A stretch of DNA of 64,000 nucleotides, taken from Sialis fuliginosa (Eukaryota > Arthropoda > Insecta > Megaloptera > Sialidae). Positions 1 to 10,770 of the stretch are shown piece after piece (positions within the stretch are counted from its first letter, which is position 1; each line of letters begins with the position of its first letter). The stretch covers positions 21,321,248-21,385,247 of the forward strand of contig OY540811.1 of assembly GCA_961205875.1 (NCBI GenBank). The letters run 5' to 3'. A model generated the notes under the pieces. It saw only the letters and a program-made list of their open reading frames with translations. It was not told the origin of the DNA and ran no database searches. Made by a program: the position numbers and the translations under genes.

Positions 1-1067
1 TTCATCTAACTCTACTTGTCAGTCTCCGTTTAGATTTATTTATACTGCTTTGTGTAATATGTACTAACTTGAAATTAAATTTAGATGTATCATTTAAATT
101 ACTACGCTATTATGAGTAAACTAATATCTTAACCCTCTTTTGCATGAATTTAATTAAAATTAAATTAAATTCATGCAAAAAAATAAATAAAATTTATGTT
201 ACCTCATTAGCTCCATCTATTACAACAATTATGTACTAGTAAATATTATTTTATGTTCCCAAAGAGGAACTCCATTCAAATTAACTACAAAAATTTCAAT
301 GGCTAGATCTCATTACTTCGATATTATGTTAATAGAGAGTTAAGAAAAAAACATTGTTCTATTTATGTTGTTTGTTAATTTAAAATATTCACTCATTTGA
401 TTATAATAATTTTACATTTGGTACCATTGCAAAGAAAAAAAATGTACTGACTAGCGAAATCAATATTATCATAATATTAGAACATATTCTTAATCCAAAT
501 ATATTATTTTTTGTCTTTAAAAAAATATTTTCGGATGAAAACAATAATCTCTCTATTTTAAACAATATTTCACAGACAATTATTTTTTCTTGTTTTATAC
601 GTGTTATAGGCTACACGTATAAAAAGATCTGCTTGCTTATTAAAAATTAAAAATGATAGACCACGCTAATTTTTGGTGGATTACCTTATAATAAAAACAT
701 AAGATTACACAAAAATGATTTACATATTACTTAAAAACTTACTTTATTTTATTTCTAATTGAATCATTGAATAAATTAAAAGCAAAGTGCATTTATTACA
801 TTAACTTGTGTCGTCTAGTAAGTTATTTATAAACTAATTAAAGTTCGAGATGTTCATTTCCATATTAGCATATCTACTCTGGTGTTATCATGTATGACGT
901 GATATACTAGTTATGAGCTTAATCTAGAAATAGATTATAGGATTTCATCTATAGATATTACATAATACTGTACTCATGTATTTAGAATTTGCTATCATTG
1001 TTTGTATAGATATTATAGATGGCGAGCGGTTGGTTTCTAATTCATTATATTGACTGTAAATTAATCT
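1..1067. other. AT-rich stretch without a gene
   Basis: No open reading frame of note, RNA gene or recognisable transposon protein is seen here. The only structure is the short perfect hairpin at 138-180, listed separately. The rest is AT-rich, low-complexity intergenic or intronic DNA. Confidence 0.7.
138..180. repeat. Perfect 18-bp hairpin
   Basis: The arms 138-155 (TTTTGCATGAATTTAATT) and 163-180 are exact reverse complements, separated by a 7-base AT loop. No flanking duplication is visible, so this could be a chance AT palindrome or the remnant of a small inverted-repeat element. Confidence 0.6.
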
Positions 1068-1663
1068 TAAAAGACCCTGCACATTTCTTGTGTGAAATAG
1101 TTTTCCGTGAAAATCGCAACATTTTTGATATGTTGTAGTTTATGTGATACTGATCAAAAGCTCTCACGGGCACAACTTCAAAAAGTTTGTCGTTTCGGTG
1201 ATAAAAATTTTTAAAGATGAAAAATTTAACTAATGTTTTATTTAAGTTTTTATTCTTTTAACACTTTAAGTTAGTAATAACATCAGAAACTTAGCTACAT
1301 TATTAGAATATTAAATCTTAAATTTAGTTTTTAGCAATAAGCAGTATTTATTTTCATCGTTTACAATATTAAATACATTAAAATAAACTATAAGATAAAA
1401 TACAAGTTTTGAGGTTTCCACGGTAATCTGGATGTGGATCTTATCGACCAACGTTTCGTTACACATTGTGTGGACATCAGGGCCCTTCTAAAAGTGTATT
1501 TTAGAAGAGCCCTGAAGATGTCCACTGCAATGTGTGACGAAACGTTAACCGATAACACGACCATATTGACGCGAAGTTATCATATAAACTACAAAATATT
1601 AAAAATTTTGCGACTTTCACCGAAAACTACATATTTCGCATAAGAAATGTGCGGGGTCCTTTA
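1068..1663. mobile_element. TA-flanked MITE with long terminal inverted repeats
   Basis: Near 1070 the sequence reads AAAGACCCTGCACATTTCTT. The complement of the right end, near 1661, reads AAGGACCCCGCACATTTCTT in register. The inverted similarity continues inward for about 85 bp, for example GTAGTTTATGTGATA against GTAGTTTATATGATA. Both ends abut a TA dinucleotide (1068-1069 and 1662-1663), as expected for Tc1/mariner-type insertion. The 592-bp element has no transposase, and its 69-codon frame at 1434-1643 lies over an internal palindrome and is not a credible gene. Its centre holds an inverted pair of the hammerhead-like motif described separately. Confidence 0.75.
1440..1555. repeat. Inverted pair of hammerhead-like CTGANGA...CGAAAC motifs
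   Basis: A palindrome centred near 1498 carries the same motif on both strands. The plus copy has CTGAAGA at 1512-1518 and CGAAAC at 1538-1543. The minus copy spans 1480 down to 1453 and reads CCCTGATGTCC...CGAAAC, so it lacks bases of the CTGANGA core. In the plus copy, GTC (after the core) can pair with GAC (just before GAAA) to make a short stem II. CUGANGA and GAAA are the conserved strands of hammerhead ribozymes. The cleavage-site strand and stems I and III were not established, so ribozyme identity is an inference. Confidence 0.4.
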
Positions 1664-3204
1664 CTATATTTAAAGTTGTATAGAATGGGAGCTAAGTCGT
1701 AGTTGCTATAATACCTATATAAAGGACTACATTGTTTTAAACAGATATGTATATGCATCATTGAAAATTATATCCACATATTAAATAAACGTAGTTTTCC
1801 AAAAATGTAAATTGTTCATACTGATAACTTTAAATAACAACTGATAGTAGGTGTATACAAAATATATGGTTAATTTAATTAAAATATTTAATTATGATAT
1901 ATTTTTACAACTCTAGTTTAGTAATTGAGGGATTCGTCAGTATTATGGGAAAAATTGAAATACGCATTGAAATTTTTATATGAAATATAGTAAAATGTTA
2001 AATGTAATGTAGCAATTTTTACAATGTAGTAAAATAAAATATCCAATATTATCCCCGTACTAACCTCAGGTTAAAATGCAGCATAGTAATTAATAATAGT
2101 GCATTAATAATAGAGTACACACAAAAAAATACATTTGATCTTGTTGCCGACCCTGTTTTACGTCACAATTTATTTTTTTATTTTATTTTTTATTTTATTT
2201 ACTTTTATTATTTATTATAAAATTGTTTATATTATAATAATTGTTATGCTAATCAATCAAGAGTATCAAATTTCTCTAATAGTAAATTACTTCCTGTGTT
2301 AAAGAAACAATAACTAATTAATTAGTAATTGAGATAAAATTATTTGTAAACGTGACAGTGACGTGTCTAAATATTTAACGAAGAAATTTATATTAGCTTT
2401 ATTTAGAATTCAGAAGGGATAACTAACAAAATTAAATATTTTATCAAATGTCAAATTTTGCAGTTATCAAATGTACTTACATATTTATATGCGTAGGTTT
2501 TTCTTATAAATATTTAATTTATGCTTTCAAAAATGAACAAATTGAAATAATAGAATAATTTTATATAAAAAATATAATTTTTTAAATGATAGATACAACA
2601 AAATAAAATTAGTAGGTATATAATTATATATTCTACCTTTTACAATTAAAATTCAATAATAATAAATAATAATAACATTGAATATGAAATTCAGTGTTTA
2701 AATCATGAAGTTTTTAAAGGATCGATATCGAATAAAATTGTATTTCAATATTAAGTATCCTAATAAACGCCTGCATAAATTACTGGTCAGAAACTATAGT
2801 CGCCGCATACATTAAAGTACTTTCAGTGCTGTTTACATAGAACTAATCAGTGTTTTCACATAATCCTAACATTTTAGGATTATGAGGATATACGTACTTT
2901 AATTTTTAGTTATTTCGTTTTAAGCGGTTTTGATGAAAAAATAAATGTTATAAAAATCGCAAAAATTATTGTTAAGTGATTTCTGTTTTAATAAATTATT
3001 GTATTTACCAGAGTTTAACAAGATATATAGGGGAGATACGTAATAAAACAAACATTTGAGATTGAGGCAATTTTTTATTAAAACTACAAACATTATAAAA
3101 AATCATCTAATTGTAAGTTATACATATATCTGTAATTAATTGAACTTTATATTTTTTACCATAAAAATAAATTTTTTAAATGATCGTATGACCGTGAAAA
3201 TTCT
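1664..3204. other. AT-rich stretch without a gene
   Basis: No gene is seen. There is a T/A homopolymer-like tract around 2164-2220 and one short perfect hairpin at 2859-2884. Otherwise the sequence is unstructured AT-rich DNA. Confidence 0.65.
2859..2884. repeat. Short perfect hairpin
   Basis: CATAATCCTAA (2859-2869) is exactly repeated in inverted form at 2874-2884 around a 4-base loop. It is not followed by any visible gene end. It may be a chance palindrome. Confidence 0.5.
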
Positions 3205-3820
3205 CATTTGGGGGCTTTTGGGGTCGTTGATTAAGAATCCGCTATCAGATTTGCGAAATTCAAGATGGCGGATTCAATATGGAGGACACCGACATTTAAA
3301 TCTTCGAGAATATTGATAATAATGTTTATTCAGGGGTTTTTGGGTTCATTAATTACAAATCCAATGTCAGATTCACATAATTCAAAATGGTTTATCCAAT
3401 ATGGCTGACATCAATACGTAAATTCGAAAAAGATTTTTTTAAATTCACTCTTTCTCGGCACAACCCAGAGATAACGACGAGGACATGAAGAGTTCTAACT
3501 CCATTTTTTTTTTGTTATTCTTTTTTTCCGTTATATAGAGTTATGTGGAAATAAGTGTCGACTTGTGCTACAAAAATAGTGAATTTCCGAAATCTCATCG
3601 AAATTACGTATCTATTGATGTCAGCCATATTAGATTAACCATTCTGAATTATAAGAATCTGACACTGGATTTGTAATTAGTGAACCTAAAAACTCCTGAG
3701 TAAACATTTTTATCAATATTCTCGAAGATTTAAATGTTGGTGTCCTCCATATTGAATCCGCCATCTTGAATTTCGGAATTCTGATAGCGGATTCGTAATC
3801 AGTGACCCCAGAAATCCATT
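3205..3820. mobile_element. Long foldback repeat, arms about 250 bp
   Basis: Two diverged inverted arms, roughly 3205-3464 and 3560-3820, pair over nearly their whole length. Anchors are AAATTCAAGATGGCGGATTC near 3258-3280 and its complement near 3757-3778, and a GACATCAATACGTAAATTCG-type segment near 3408-3427. The roughly 100-base centre is unpaired. No transposase or clear target duplication is visible. A related segment with a similar AAATTCAATATGGCGGATTC core lies at 50,980-51,060 inside another element, so this is a dispersed family. Class is not assigned. Confidence 0.7.
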
Positions 3821-5052
3821 TTCTCTAAATTTCAAGTTATTTCCTTGGATGGATTCTTTAAAAATGATTTTTTTCAAAAAAAAACGTCATTTTTTTTAGT
3901 TTGTTTATTTATAAATCTTACATTATAAATAATTATTCCAATTAGACCACATTTTTATGTTCATTCATCACTAAAGTAACTAAAAAGAGCAAAAAACCGG
4001 ATTTGATACGTTAATAATTAAATAAATTGAAAAATTCAAAAAAATCGAGGTGGTAACGTGGGTTACCACCAATGCTTCAAAGGTTAAAGGTCATTTTTGT
4101 CCCTTTTATGACACAAATCGCATTTAAAAGGGCAGTGGGTGTGATGAAACGGACGAAAATACATAAGTATTGCAAAATAAGTTCCGCAGTCCCTTAACAT
4201 GGGTCTATTTATTGCATTTAAGTCATTTTAGCCAGTCAACATAACTATTTAATTTTTACAATCAACATTATTACTATTGAATTAAATATGTTAAACGTCT
4301 GTTTCAATGCAAAAACATCTGTCCGATTCAATGCGTAAGTTAGCTTTAGAATTATTTGACACACTTCATCTATACAGAAATAAAATTTGAAAATTAATAC
4401 CATTAATGTTTGACAGATATATGTATGCCAGATTACACAAAACATCAAAAATACAATATGTGCAATATCTCACCTTTGCAATCTTTTTCAAAAAACTATA
4501 ATTTTTTTTAGTTTTTTACGACAAAAACAACTTACAAGTATATTGTGAATACAAACATAGCACACAGAATAAGGCAAATAACATCTTTATATCTTTATAG
4601 TGTAGTCTATATAGCTTATTGTTAGTGATGCTAATAACAAAATTTGAATTCATTTGTTCGGATAGTTTCGATAGTATCTCCCCAATAGTAAAATAAAAAA
4701 TAATAGAATAATATATCAAAAATGTTTAGTCTAGTTTTTTTAAACCTCGCGAGAATTCAAATTTTTTTTTATTATTGTGTTTAGTTAAAAAATATTAGTA
4801 GTATTTTAAATTAAATTTAAATATGGTACCTGTATGAAAAGTTTACTGCACCTACCTACTATAACAATTAAGGTTTTATAATAGATTGACAAAAATTAGT
4901 TTCTTTTATAATTTTGATTGAAGTAAAATACAAAATAATGCTTTATTATAATATGATATGATATGAAAGCTTATATTAATCACATTTTACCAAGTTTTGA
5001 CTTTGATAAATTGAAGACGCTACCTGTTATTATAGACATATATATTATACAT
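3821..5052. other. AT-rich stretch without a gene
   Basis: Nothing gene-like is seen. A short perfect hairpin, GGTGGTAAC (4049-4057) with its complement at 4062-4070, is the only local structure. The two minus-strand frames of 67 codons here (4245-4448, 4516-4719) have AT-driven composition and no recognisable domain. Confidence 0.6.
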
Positions 5053-5267
5053 AAATAATAACATCTTGATTGTCTAAACGTCAAATTTATTAAAGAAAAG
5101 GTATACACAAGCTTTCGATTCACAGAATCATCTTCAGGCTAAAAATATAATAAATAACAATTAAGTACAATCTTATAATGTAAAAATATTCCTGTTTTAA
5201 ATTAAAAATTCAGAAATATACCTTTCATAAGGAAATAAATTATTAGACAATCAAGTTGTTATTATTT
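5053..5267. mobile_element. Small terminal-inverted-repeat element
   Basis: The segments 5053-5077 and 5243-5267 are inverted copies with two mismatches (core AACTTGATTGTCTAA on the right-arm complement, ATCTTGATTGTCTAA on the left). The 215-bp unit encloses the hammerhead-like motif at 5111-5139. A target-site duplication could not be identified, so the exact ends and superfamily are uncertain. Confidence 0.5.
5111..5139 (-). other. Hammerhead-like core motif
   Basis: On the minus strand the sequence reads GCCTGAAGAT, then GATTC-TGT-GAATC (a perfect 5-bp stem with a 3-base loop), then GAAAGC. The order CTGANGA, hairpin, GAAA is that of a hammerhead ribozyme catalytic core with stem II, apart from one extra U after CUGAAGA. 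I could not place stem I, stem III and the cleavage site with confidence. It is the cleanest of five such sites in the window. Confidence 0.35.
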
Positions 5268-5345
5268 AATATATTTAACGTCACTATATTACATTATAAT
5301 ATAGGTATATTATACATATAAATAAAAACAACTTGTTTTTTTGTT

Positions 5346-5697
5346 ACTTCCTCGCAATATCGAAGATACGAAAAGCTTTGTAATCGTTTTAGAATGAGAT
5401 AAAAAATTGTTCTCTGATTTCAAAATTTTAAATTGATCTTTCCATTTCACGTCAAGACAAACAATTTTCGTTCCGTGTTTGTCTGTCTGTCCGTCTGTCC
5501 ATCTGTCTATGTGTCTGTCCCTTGAATCCTTGTCATGCGCATAACTCATGGGTCTGGCTTGAGGACGGTCCCATTTCAAAATCATCAAAATCGAGTGTAA
5601 GAGTTACGTGAAAATTGTATAGAATATTATTATATATTTCCTTTAATATAGATCTACAAAGTTTGTTGTAAAATATATATTAAAAAGATTTATCTTA
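5346..5697 (+). repeat. Interspersed repeat R1, copy 1
   Basis: This stretch matches 10,322-10,770 closely in the same orientation. Both begin CTCGCAATATCGAAGATA, pass through a CTGTCTGTCCGTCTGTCC-like pyrimidine-rich block (5482-5520) and CTTGAGGACGGTC, and end around AAAGATTTAT. This copy lacks about 55 bp that follow TGTAAG in the other copy. No coding capacity or terminal repeat is recognised. The 92-codon minus-strand frame at 5310-5588 is a read-through of the simple block, not a gene. Confidence 0.7.
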
Positions 5698-6888
5698 TAT
5701 TAAAACAGTAAATATTAATCATAAAACACCTATACGAACAAATAAATAATTTAATTGTAGGTGTATTGTGATAATCATGCATTTTAAGTAACGTCGGTAT
5801 GTTTATTTATTATTATTTATAATGCATATGTGATTTAATTAGGATTCGAGTACAAAAAATTATAAAAATACGAAAATAATTTCAAAAATTGACAAAATTA
5901 ACCACAGTACATCAAAATTCACTTCGAAACGCTGTTAAAGGACACTTAAAATCGGTCACCTGTATATTTCATACATATTATGGCCGTATAAGAAAGTAAA
6001 ATATAAAACTTCTTTACTTCATATTATTTGTAGTGGAGGTTTTAAGGGTAACCATATTGTATTACAAATCACTTAGCCTGTTTAAATATGTGCACGTGAT
6101 GGTTTTTCAATACTGATTTTTTTCGAAGGCTCCATTCGGATCATTGACGTTTTGGTTAATTGATGTTTGGCAAATTGACGTTCGGCTAATTTATGCTCGG
6201 ATAATTGAAGCTCTACTGTCATTAAATCATATTTTTCACTGTTTAAAAAAACGGTCGACAAAATTGAATTACACTATTAGATATTTATTTTACATGGTGA
6301 AATCGACATTTGAAAATTTTTGGTAATTGTTTGTAAAGTACATATACTATATTTTGTATACCATACTGATTCGAACTATTTACATTTTTTCATATGATTT
6401 ATAATTTAAAAAATAAACTTGAAAAATATATTTATTACTCAAATTATTTAACACCAATAGATTATATTTTTATAAAGAGTAACTCATTATGATAATGACT
6501 TTCATTTATTAAATTAAGCCTTAATAAAATACTTTACGAGTGTTTGTGTTATAATAGCATAATTCAATTTGTTCCAACTTATGATGTGCTCTCTCACGTA
6601 TGATTTACTGAAACAACATGTGAAAATAAAGTACACTTCATTAAATACATGAAAATGTTTATTCACGTTTGTGTAGACATAAAAAACTCATACAGGAGAA
6701 GTTGAAAAAAGGTATTTAATATTTTGTAACAAAGTGGTATTGATAAAGAGGGTAAAAATATAAACTTATTCATTAAAAATTGAAATACATTTTGAAATAC
6801 ATTTGAATTCATTGAATTTTTTATGCGAGGAAATAAAATATATGACTTATGGCAAAAATTATTGTCTATGTTTAAAAATTACTTGATA
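5698..6888. other. No gene; contains a solo MITE-like end and a minisatellite
   Basis: Apart from the minisatellite at 6143-6218, no gene is seen. On the minus strand, starting near 5963 after a TA, there is a CAGGTGACCGATTTTAAGTG sequence. It has the form of a MITE terminus, but no partner end was found. Confidence 0.5.
6143..6218 (+). repeat. Five-copy 15-16-bp minisatellite
   Basis: Five tandem degenerate units are visible: ATTGACGTTTTGGTTA (6143), ATTGATGTTTGGCAA (6159), ATTGACGTTCGGCTA (6174), ATTTATGCTCGGATA (6189) and a decayed ATTGAAGCTCTACTG (6204). The phase is kept throughout. The 60-codon plus-strand frame over this block is produced by the repeat and is not proposed as a gene. 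Confidence 0.75.
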
Positions 6889-8097
6889 AACAGTCATATC
6901 AGATGGAATAACAGTTGATTGAGAAAAAAATTTCAAGAAAAAATGTTCATGTGTGTATTTTTTGTGAGGGAGCTACAGATCCCCAAAGATTTTGCCTAAA
7001 ATTAGTTATTATTTAATATTTTGAGAACCCATAGTGATACAGTTGTAAAATTTTATGATTGGTTTAGTTTTAAACACGTATTAATACTAAATTGATTATA
7101 AAATGTGTTTGTCTTTTAATTAAATTTTCTACAAATTTGTTACTTACCTTTTTTATCGAAAAATGCAAAATACATGTGCAAATTGACAAAAACACAAAAT
7201 CCAAGATGGTGGACACTTCTGGTAATTAATTAATGGGGAAAAATGTGATTGCTTCATCTAGTCCTCGGGGGATACTCAACTGCGTCAAAAGTTTTAACTC
7301 GACAGTTTTTCTCGTGAAAAAATCTAAAATGATTGGGCTATTATAACAATCACTCGAGTGCAATATTAAATTAAGTCAAGTAAGCTTTGGAAAAAAGAAT
7401 AGGTAGTTGATGTTTGAAATTTTTATATTTATTAAAATTCGTTGCTTTTATATATAGTAGCAATTCCGACTTTAGGAAGGAAGACTGGGTGACTGCCTGG
7501 GGTGCTAGTTTAGAAGGGACGGCGGACGGCTACATGAAACAATTCTAGTAGAATTTTTTTTGGGGTGTCTTTAGATAGGCTTCTTTGAATTCAACAAAAA
7601 TGTCTTAGAACTTTTTGATTTCAACCCTTCAGTCACGATATATTTGCGTTCAAAGTCGTTATCAGAGTACCCCACCCCCTTCTAATTTCTAAATTATAGA
7701 TTCAAAAAATCTGAAAAAAATTGAGAATATAGCTTTTAATTAGTACTGTCGAAAAAATTTTGAACAAAAGATTTTTACCCCATTGAGTTGATTTATTTTA
7801 AATAGATCTCCTAAAATGCAACAAAAAATGTTATAAGATATTTTGATTTTAACTCTAACAATTTAAAAAATCTGAAAAATTCCAAAATGTAGCTTTTTAT
7901 TAGTACTTTCAATGAAAATTATAACGAACACTGTAGCAAAAATAGTTTATGAAAAAAATTAAAATAAGTCTTTTTTAAATAAATGGTAGTGAGTGAGAAT
8001 GACTACTGAACCCTTAAAACTAATTTCAGACAAAATCTTTGAGAGTCTGTAGTTCTCTCAACTGTTCAAGTTTGTTCAACCTGATATGACTCACCTG
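6889..8097. mobile_element. 1.2-kb terminal-inverted-repeat element
   Basis: The left end CAGTCATATCAGATGGAATA (from about 6891) matches in inverted form the right end, whose complement reads CAGGTGAGTCATATCAGGTT from 8097, next to TA (8098-8099). Inverted similarity continues in a GAGCTACAGA...CAAAGATTTTG segment (about 6969-7000 against 8028-8060). The GAGGGAGCTACAG module is shared with elements at 24,987, 31,441 and 49,292. A separate repeat (7550-7960) lies inside. No transposase is recognisable. Confidence 0.55.
7550..7960 (+). repeat. Repeat family R2, nested copy with two units
   Basis: This segment carries the R2 signature also seen at 32,341-32,925, 34,100-34,275 and 55,380-55,830. 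The signature is a GGGTGTCTTTAGATAGG-like block, then AACAAAAAATGTTATAAGAT, then CCTTCAGTCACGATATATTT. The block occurs twice here about 230 bp apart (near 7563 and 7782), giving a degenerate tandem arrangement. It is non-coding. Confidence 0.65.
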
Positions 8098-8649
8098 TAT
8101 ATTTTTAATTAAATAAAGAAATACTACATAAATATGTTACATATTAGTGAAAGTTAATTTTGTTTCGTGTTTTATTAAAAAAAAATACCTCACCGTCGCA
8201 TTAAATTAAATTTAACAAGAAAAGATTATTAGAAGGTTATACATACATACATTCTTTCTATACATTTTGTTTATATGTGCATATGTATAGGTGATATACC
8301 TACCTACTACATGCCTACATACATTAAAAATAACGTGCTGTTACGATATCATATTTCCCATATATAAAGTTTGTACGATATAGAGAGGATAATATTCTCA
8401 TGTAATATTAAAACAGGAAATATAACAGGTGTCTGTAACTACAAAAAATACATAATATTTTTTACAGGATTAGTAAATGTGTCGGTTTATTTGTATTTAC
8501 ATGTCACTAACTATTGACATTATTATTTCATTTGTTAAATTCTAATAATAGTGGGTATTTGGGGTGATATGTAGTATGTAGTTATAGACACATTACATTA
8601 TCTATAATTAAAATCTTAGTTTTTTGTGTAGTGTTTTAAATATAATAGA

Positions 8650-8985
8650 ATATAGACACAAACATATTAATTTGCTATATTTATGTATTATAAAGAATTT
8701 TCACGCAAATTAGCTTCCAGCTAATGCTATCTGTTAGGTATTAAATATAAATGACAACAATACTCACAGATGTAGCGAATTAAATCGTACATATCATAAC
8801 CTTGACGCATGCGCGATAAGTACAATCAGAGATTTAAAATAAGTGCTGCCAAGTATACCTCATAATTATACATTTATTACCACTGCTTTAAAATATCGAG
8901 CAATTTCATAACAATATGACACCTAGCAAATAGCGTTAGCTGAAAGCAAATTTTTATAATTTTGTGTCTATTTTCTTTATAATTA
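8650..8985. mobile_element. Small inverted-repeat element
   Basis: AAATTAGCTTCCAGCTAATG (about 8708) and further bases to TGTTAGGT are matched in inverted form by a segment ending near 8952, whose complement reads AAATTTGCTTTCAGCTAACG. Shorter matches outside (AGACACAAA) extend the arms to about 8650 and 8985. The centre holds GACGCATGCGCG, unusually GC-rich for this window. Ends and target duplication were not resolved. Confidence 0.5.
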
Positions 8986-10321
8986 TTTGACAAACAGTTA
9001 GTGAAATACATATGTATTAACTCTAAATTCAGCAATCAAAATATTTTATATTGTTTAAATTATTAATAATAATATGATAAAAATACCACAATTGTTATTA
9101 CACTGAAAACTGGCACCACTCTTAAGCTTTTCATTATTTTTTTAAATTACAACCCTTATAGACTTTTTTTATTTATATAAAATTATATAAAGCAGAGTTT
9201 GTCGTCACAAAATTGTAATTGTAAAACAACATTAATACATATTTTCTCGAAAGTATGGATATCGAATATTCCATATAAATAAAGTCTAGTTTAGAGAATA
9301 CAAATTGTATATTACACATATTTGAAAATAATTAATTTATAAATATTTATGACATTTATTAAAACAGAATACTAAATTTATTTGTATATTTTTGTATTGA
9401 ATTTTTTAACAACATAAATCTAAATACATTCTCTTAGAAAAGTTTGAGTTTGTAACATAGTAACCCATTTTTTTAATTTCCTTCTCAACAGGATTACCCT
9501 GTATACTTATTGTACAGTGTTTTGTATTATATATGCTATTATATTATGTATATCAAATAGATATATTAAAAATATAATACACTTCTATTCAACAATCAAA
9601 TTTCCTTCTATTTATTAGTTTTTTTTTTTTTTTAAATTCAGAACATTTGACATATTTTTCAGGTTGGAATTAATATAATGCATCGTTAAATATAAAAAAA
9701 AACTGTATAGGTCTCTTTTCTTTTCACGGTTGATATGAAGTTAAAAAAGCTAGAAGTCAAAATAATTTTAATTATAAGCACACACGTTAAAAGTAAAATT
9801 AATTTAAAAAATACTCCTACAAGAATATTTGATCCAGCAGCTGTCAAATTAAAAATACCAAGAGTACATACATGAAATAAAATAACGAAATTATTACTAG
9901 TACTAAAGACCCGTTTAATAAATTTTGTTCAACATTCTGATGTTAATTGTGAGCAAACAAAGGTTTGAAATTATAATATTTTATGTTTATTCATTTATAT
10001 AAAGGCATTCCTTTGATCTGGCATAACACGAATTTAACAAATTTGCATGAACAAATATCTATTTTTGGTTTCACTGAGCCCTTAGAAATACAAGCTTAAC
10101 TCTTACATCTATGTTATTTGAACCCTTTATATCACAATTTGTCTTTTGTCATAGATTCTTGGTTATATAACCATGGATTTAGAATCTTAATGTAAATTTT
10201 TGTGCGGTTTATGGATTTTAAATTTTTCTAATAATGCAAGAGACAATAAATTAATTTCTTATTGATTAATACTAACTAAATTAATTAAATAATAAATAAT
10301 TTAGTTAATTCAATTAATATT
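8986..10321. other. No gene; one solo MITE-like end
   Basis: AT-rich DNA without a credible gene. On the minus strand, CAGGGTAATCCTGTTGAGAA begins next to a TA near 9500. It resembles the outer end of a TA-inserting MITE, but the second end is not seen. Confidence 0.5.
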
Positions 10322-10770
10322 GCTTTCTCGCAATATCGAAGATAAAAGAAGCTTTGTGATCGTTTTAGAATGAGACAAAAAAATGTTCTCCGATTTCAAA
10401 ATTTTAAATTGACCCGTTTCAGGTCAAGACAAACACTTTTCGTTCCGTGTCTGTCTGTTTGTGTGTCTGTCTGTCCCCTGAATCCTTGTCAAACGCAAAA
10501 CTCATGAACCACTGAACCGATATAAATAAAACTTAGTTGGATTGTTGCTTGAGGACGGTCTTATTATAAAATCATTAAAATCGTGTGTAAGGGGGAGGGG
10601 TGACATCCCAAAATATTTATTTTTTCAAAATATCTTAGAACGAGACGTTACGTGAAAATTTTATAAAATCTTTTTTATAGAACACTCATTTGCCTATAAT
10701 ATATATACAGTATACAGGTCTACAACGTTTGTTGAAAATTATGATATTCCCTTATAAAGATTTATTTCAA
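10322..10770 (+). repeat. Interspersed repeat R1, copy 2
   Basis: This copy aligns with 5346-5697 from CTCGCAATATCGAAGATA through the CTGTCTGT block (about 10,447-10,482) and CTTGAGGACGGTC to TTATAAAGATTTAT. It has an additional stretch of about 55 bp (GGGGAGGGGTGACATCCC and following) that the other copy lacks, so it probably represents the longer form. It is non-coding. The superfamily is not recognised. Confidence 0.7.

Noticed and set aside
5482-5520. CTGTCTGTCCGTCTGTCC block considered as a simple microsatellite
   Set aside because: The same block sits at the same position in the second R1 copy, so it is part of a dispersed repeat and not an independent array.
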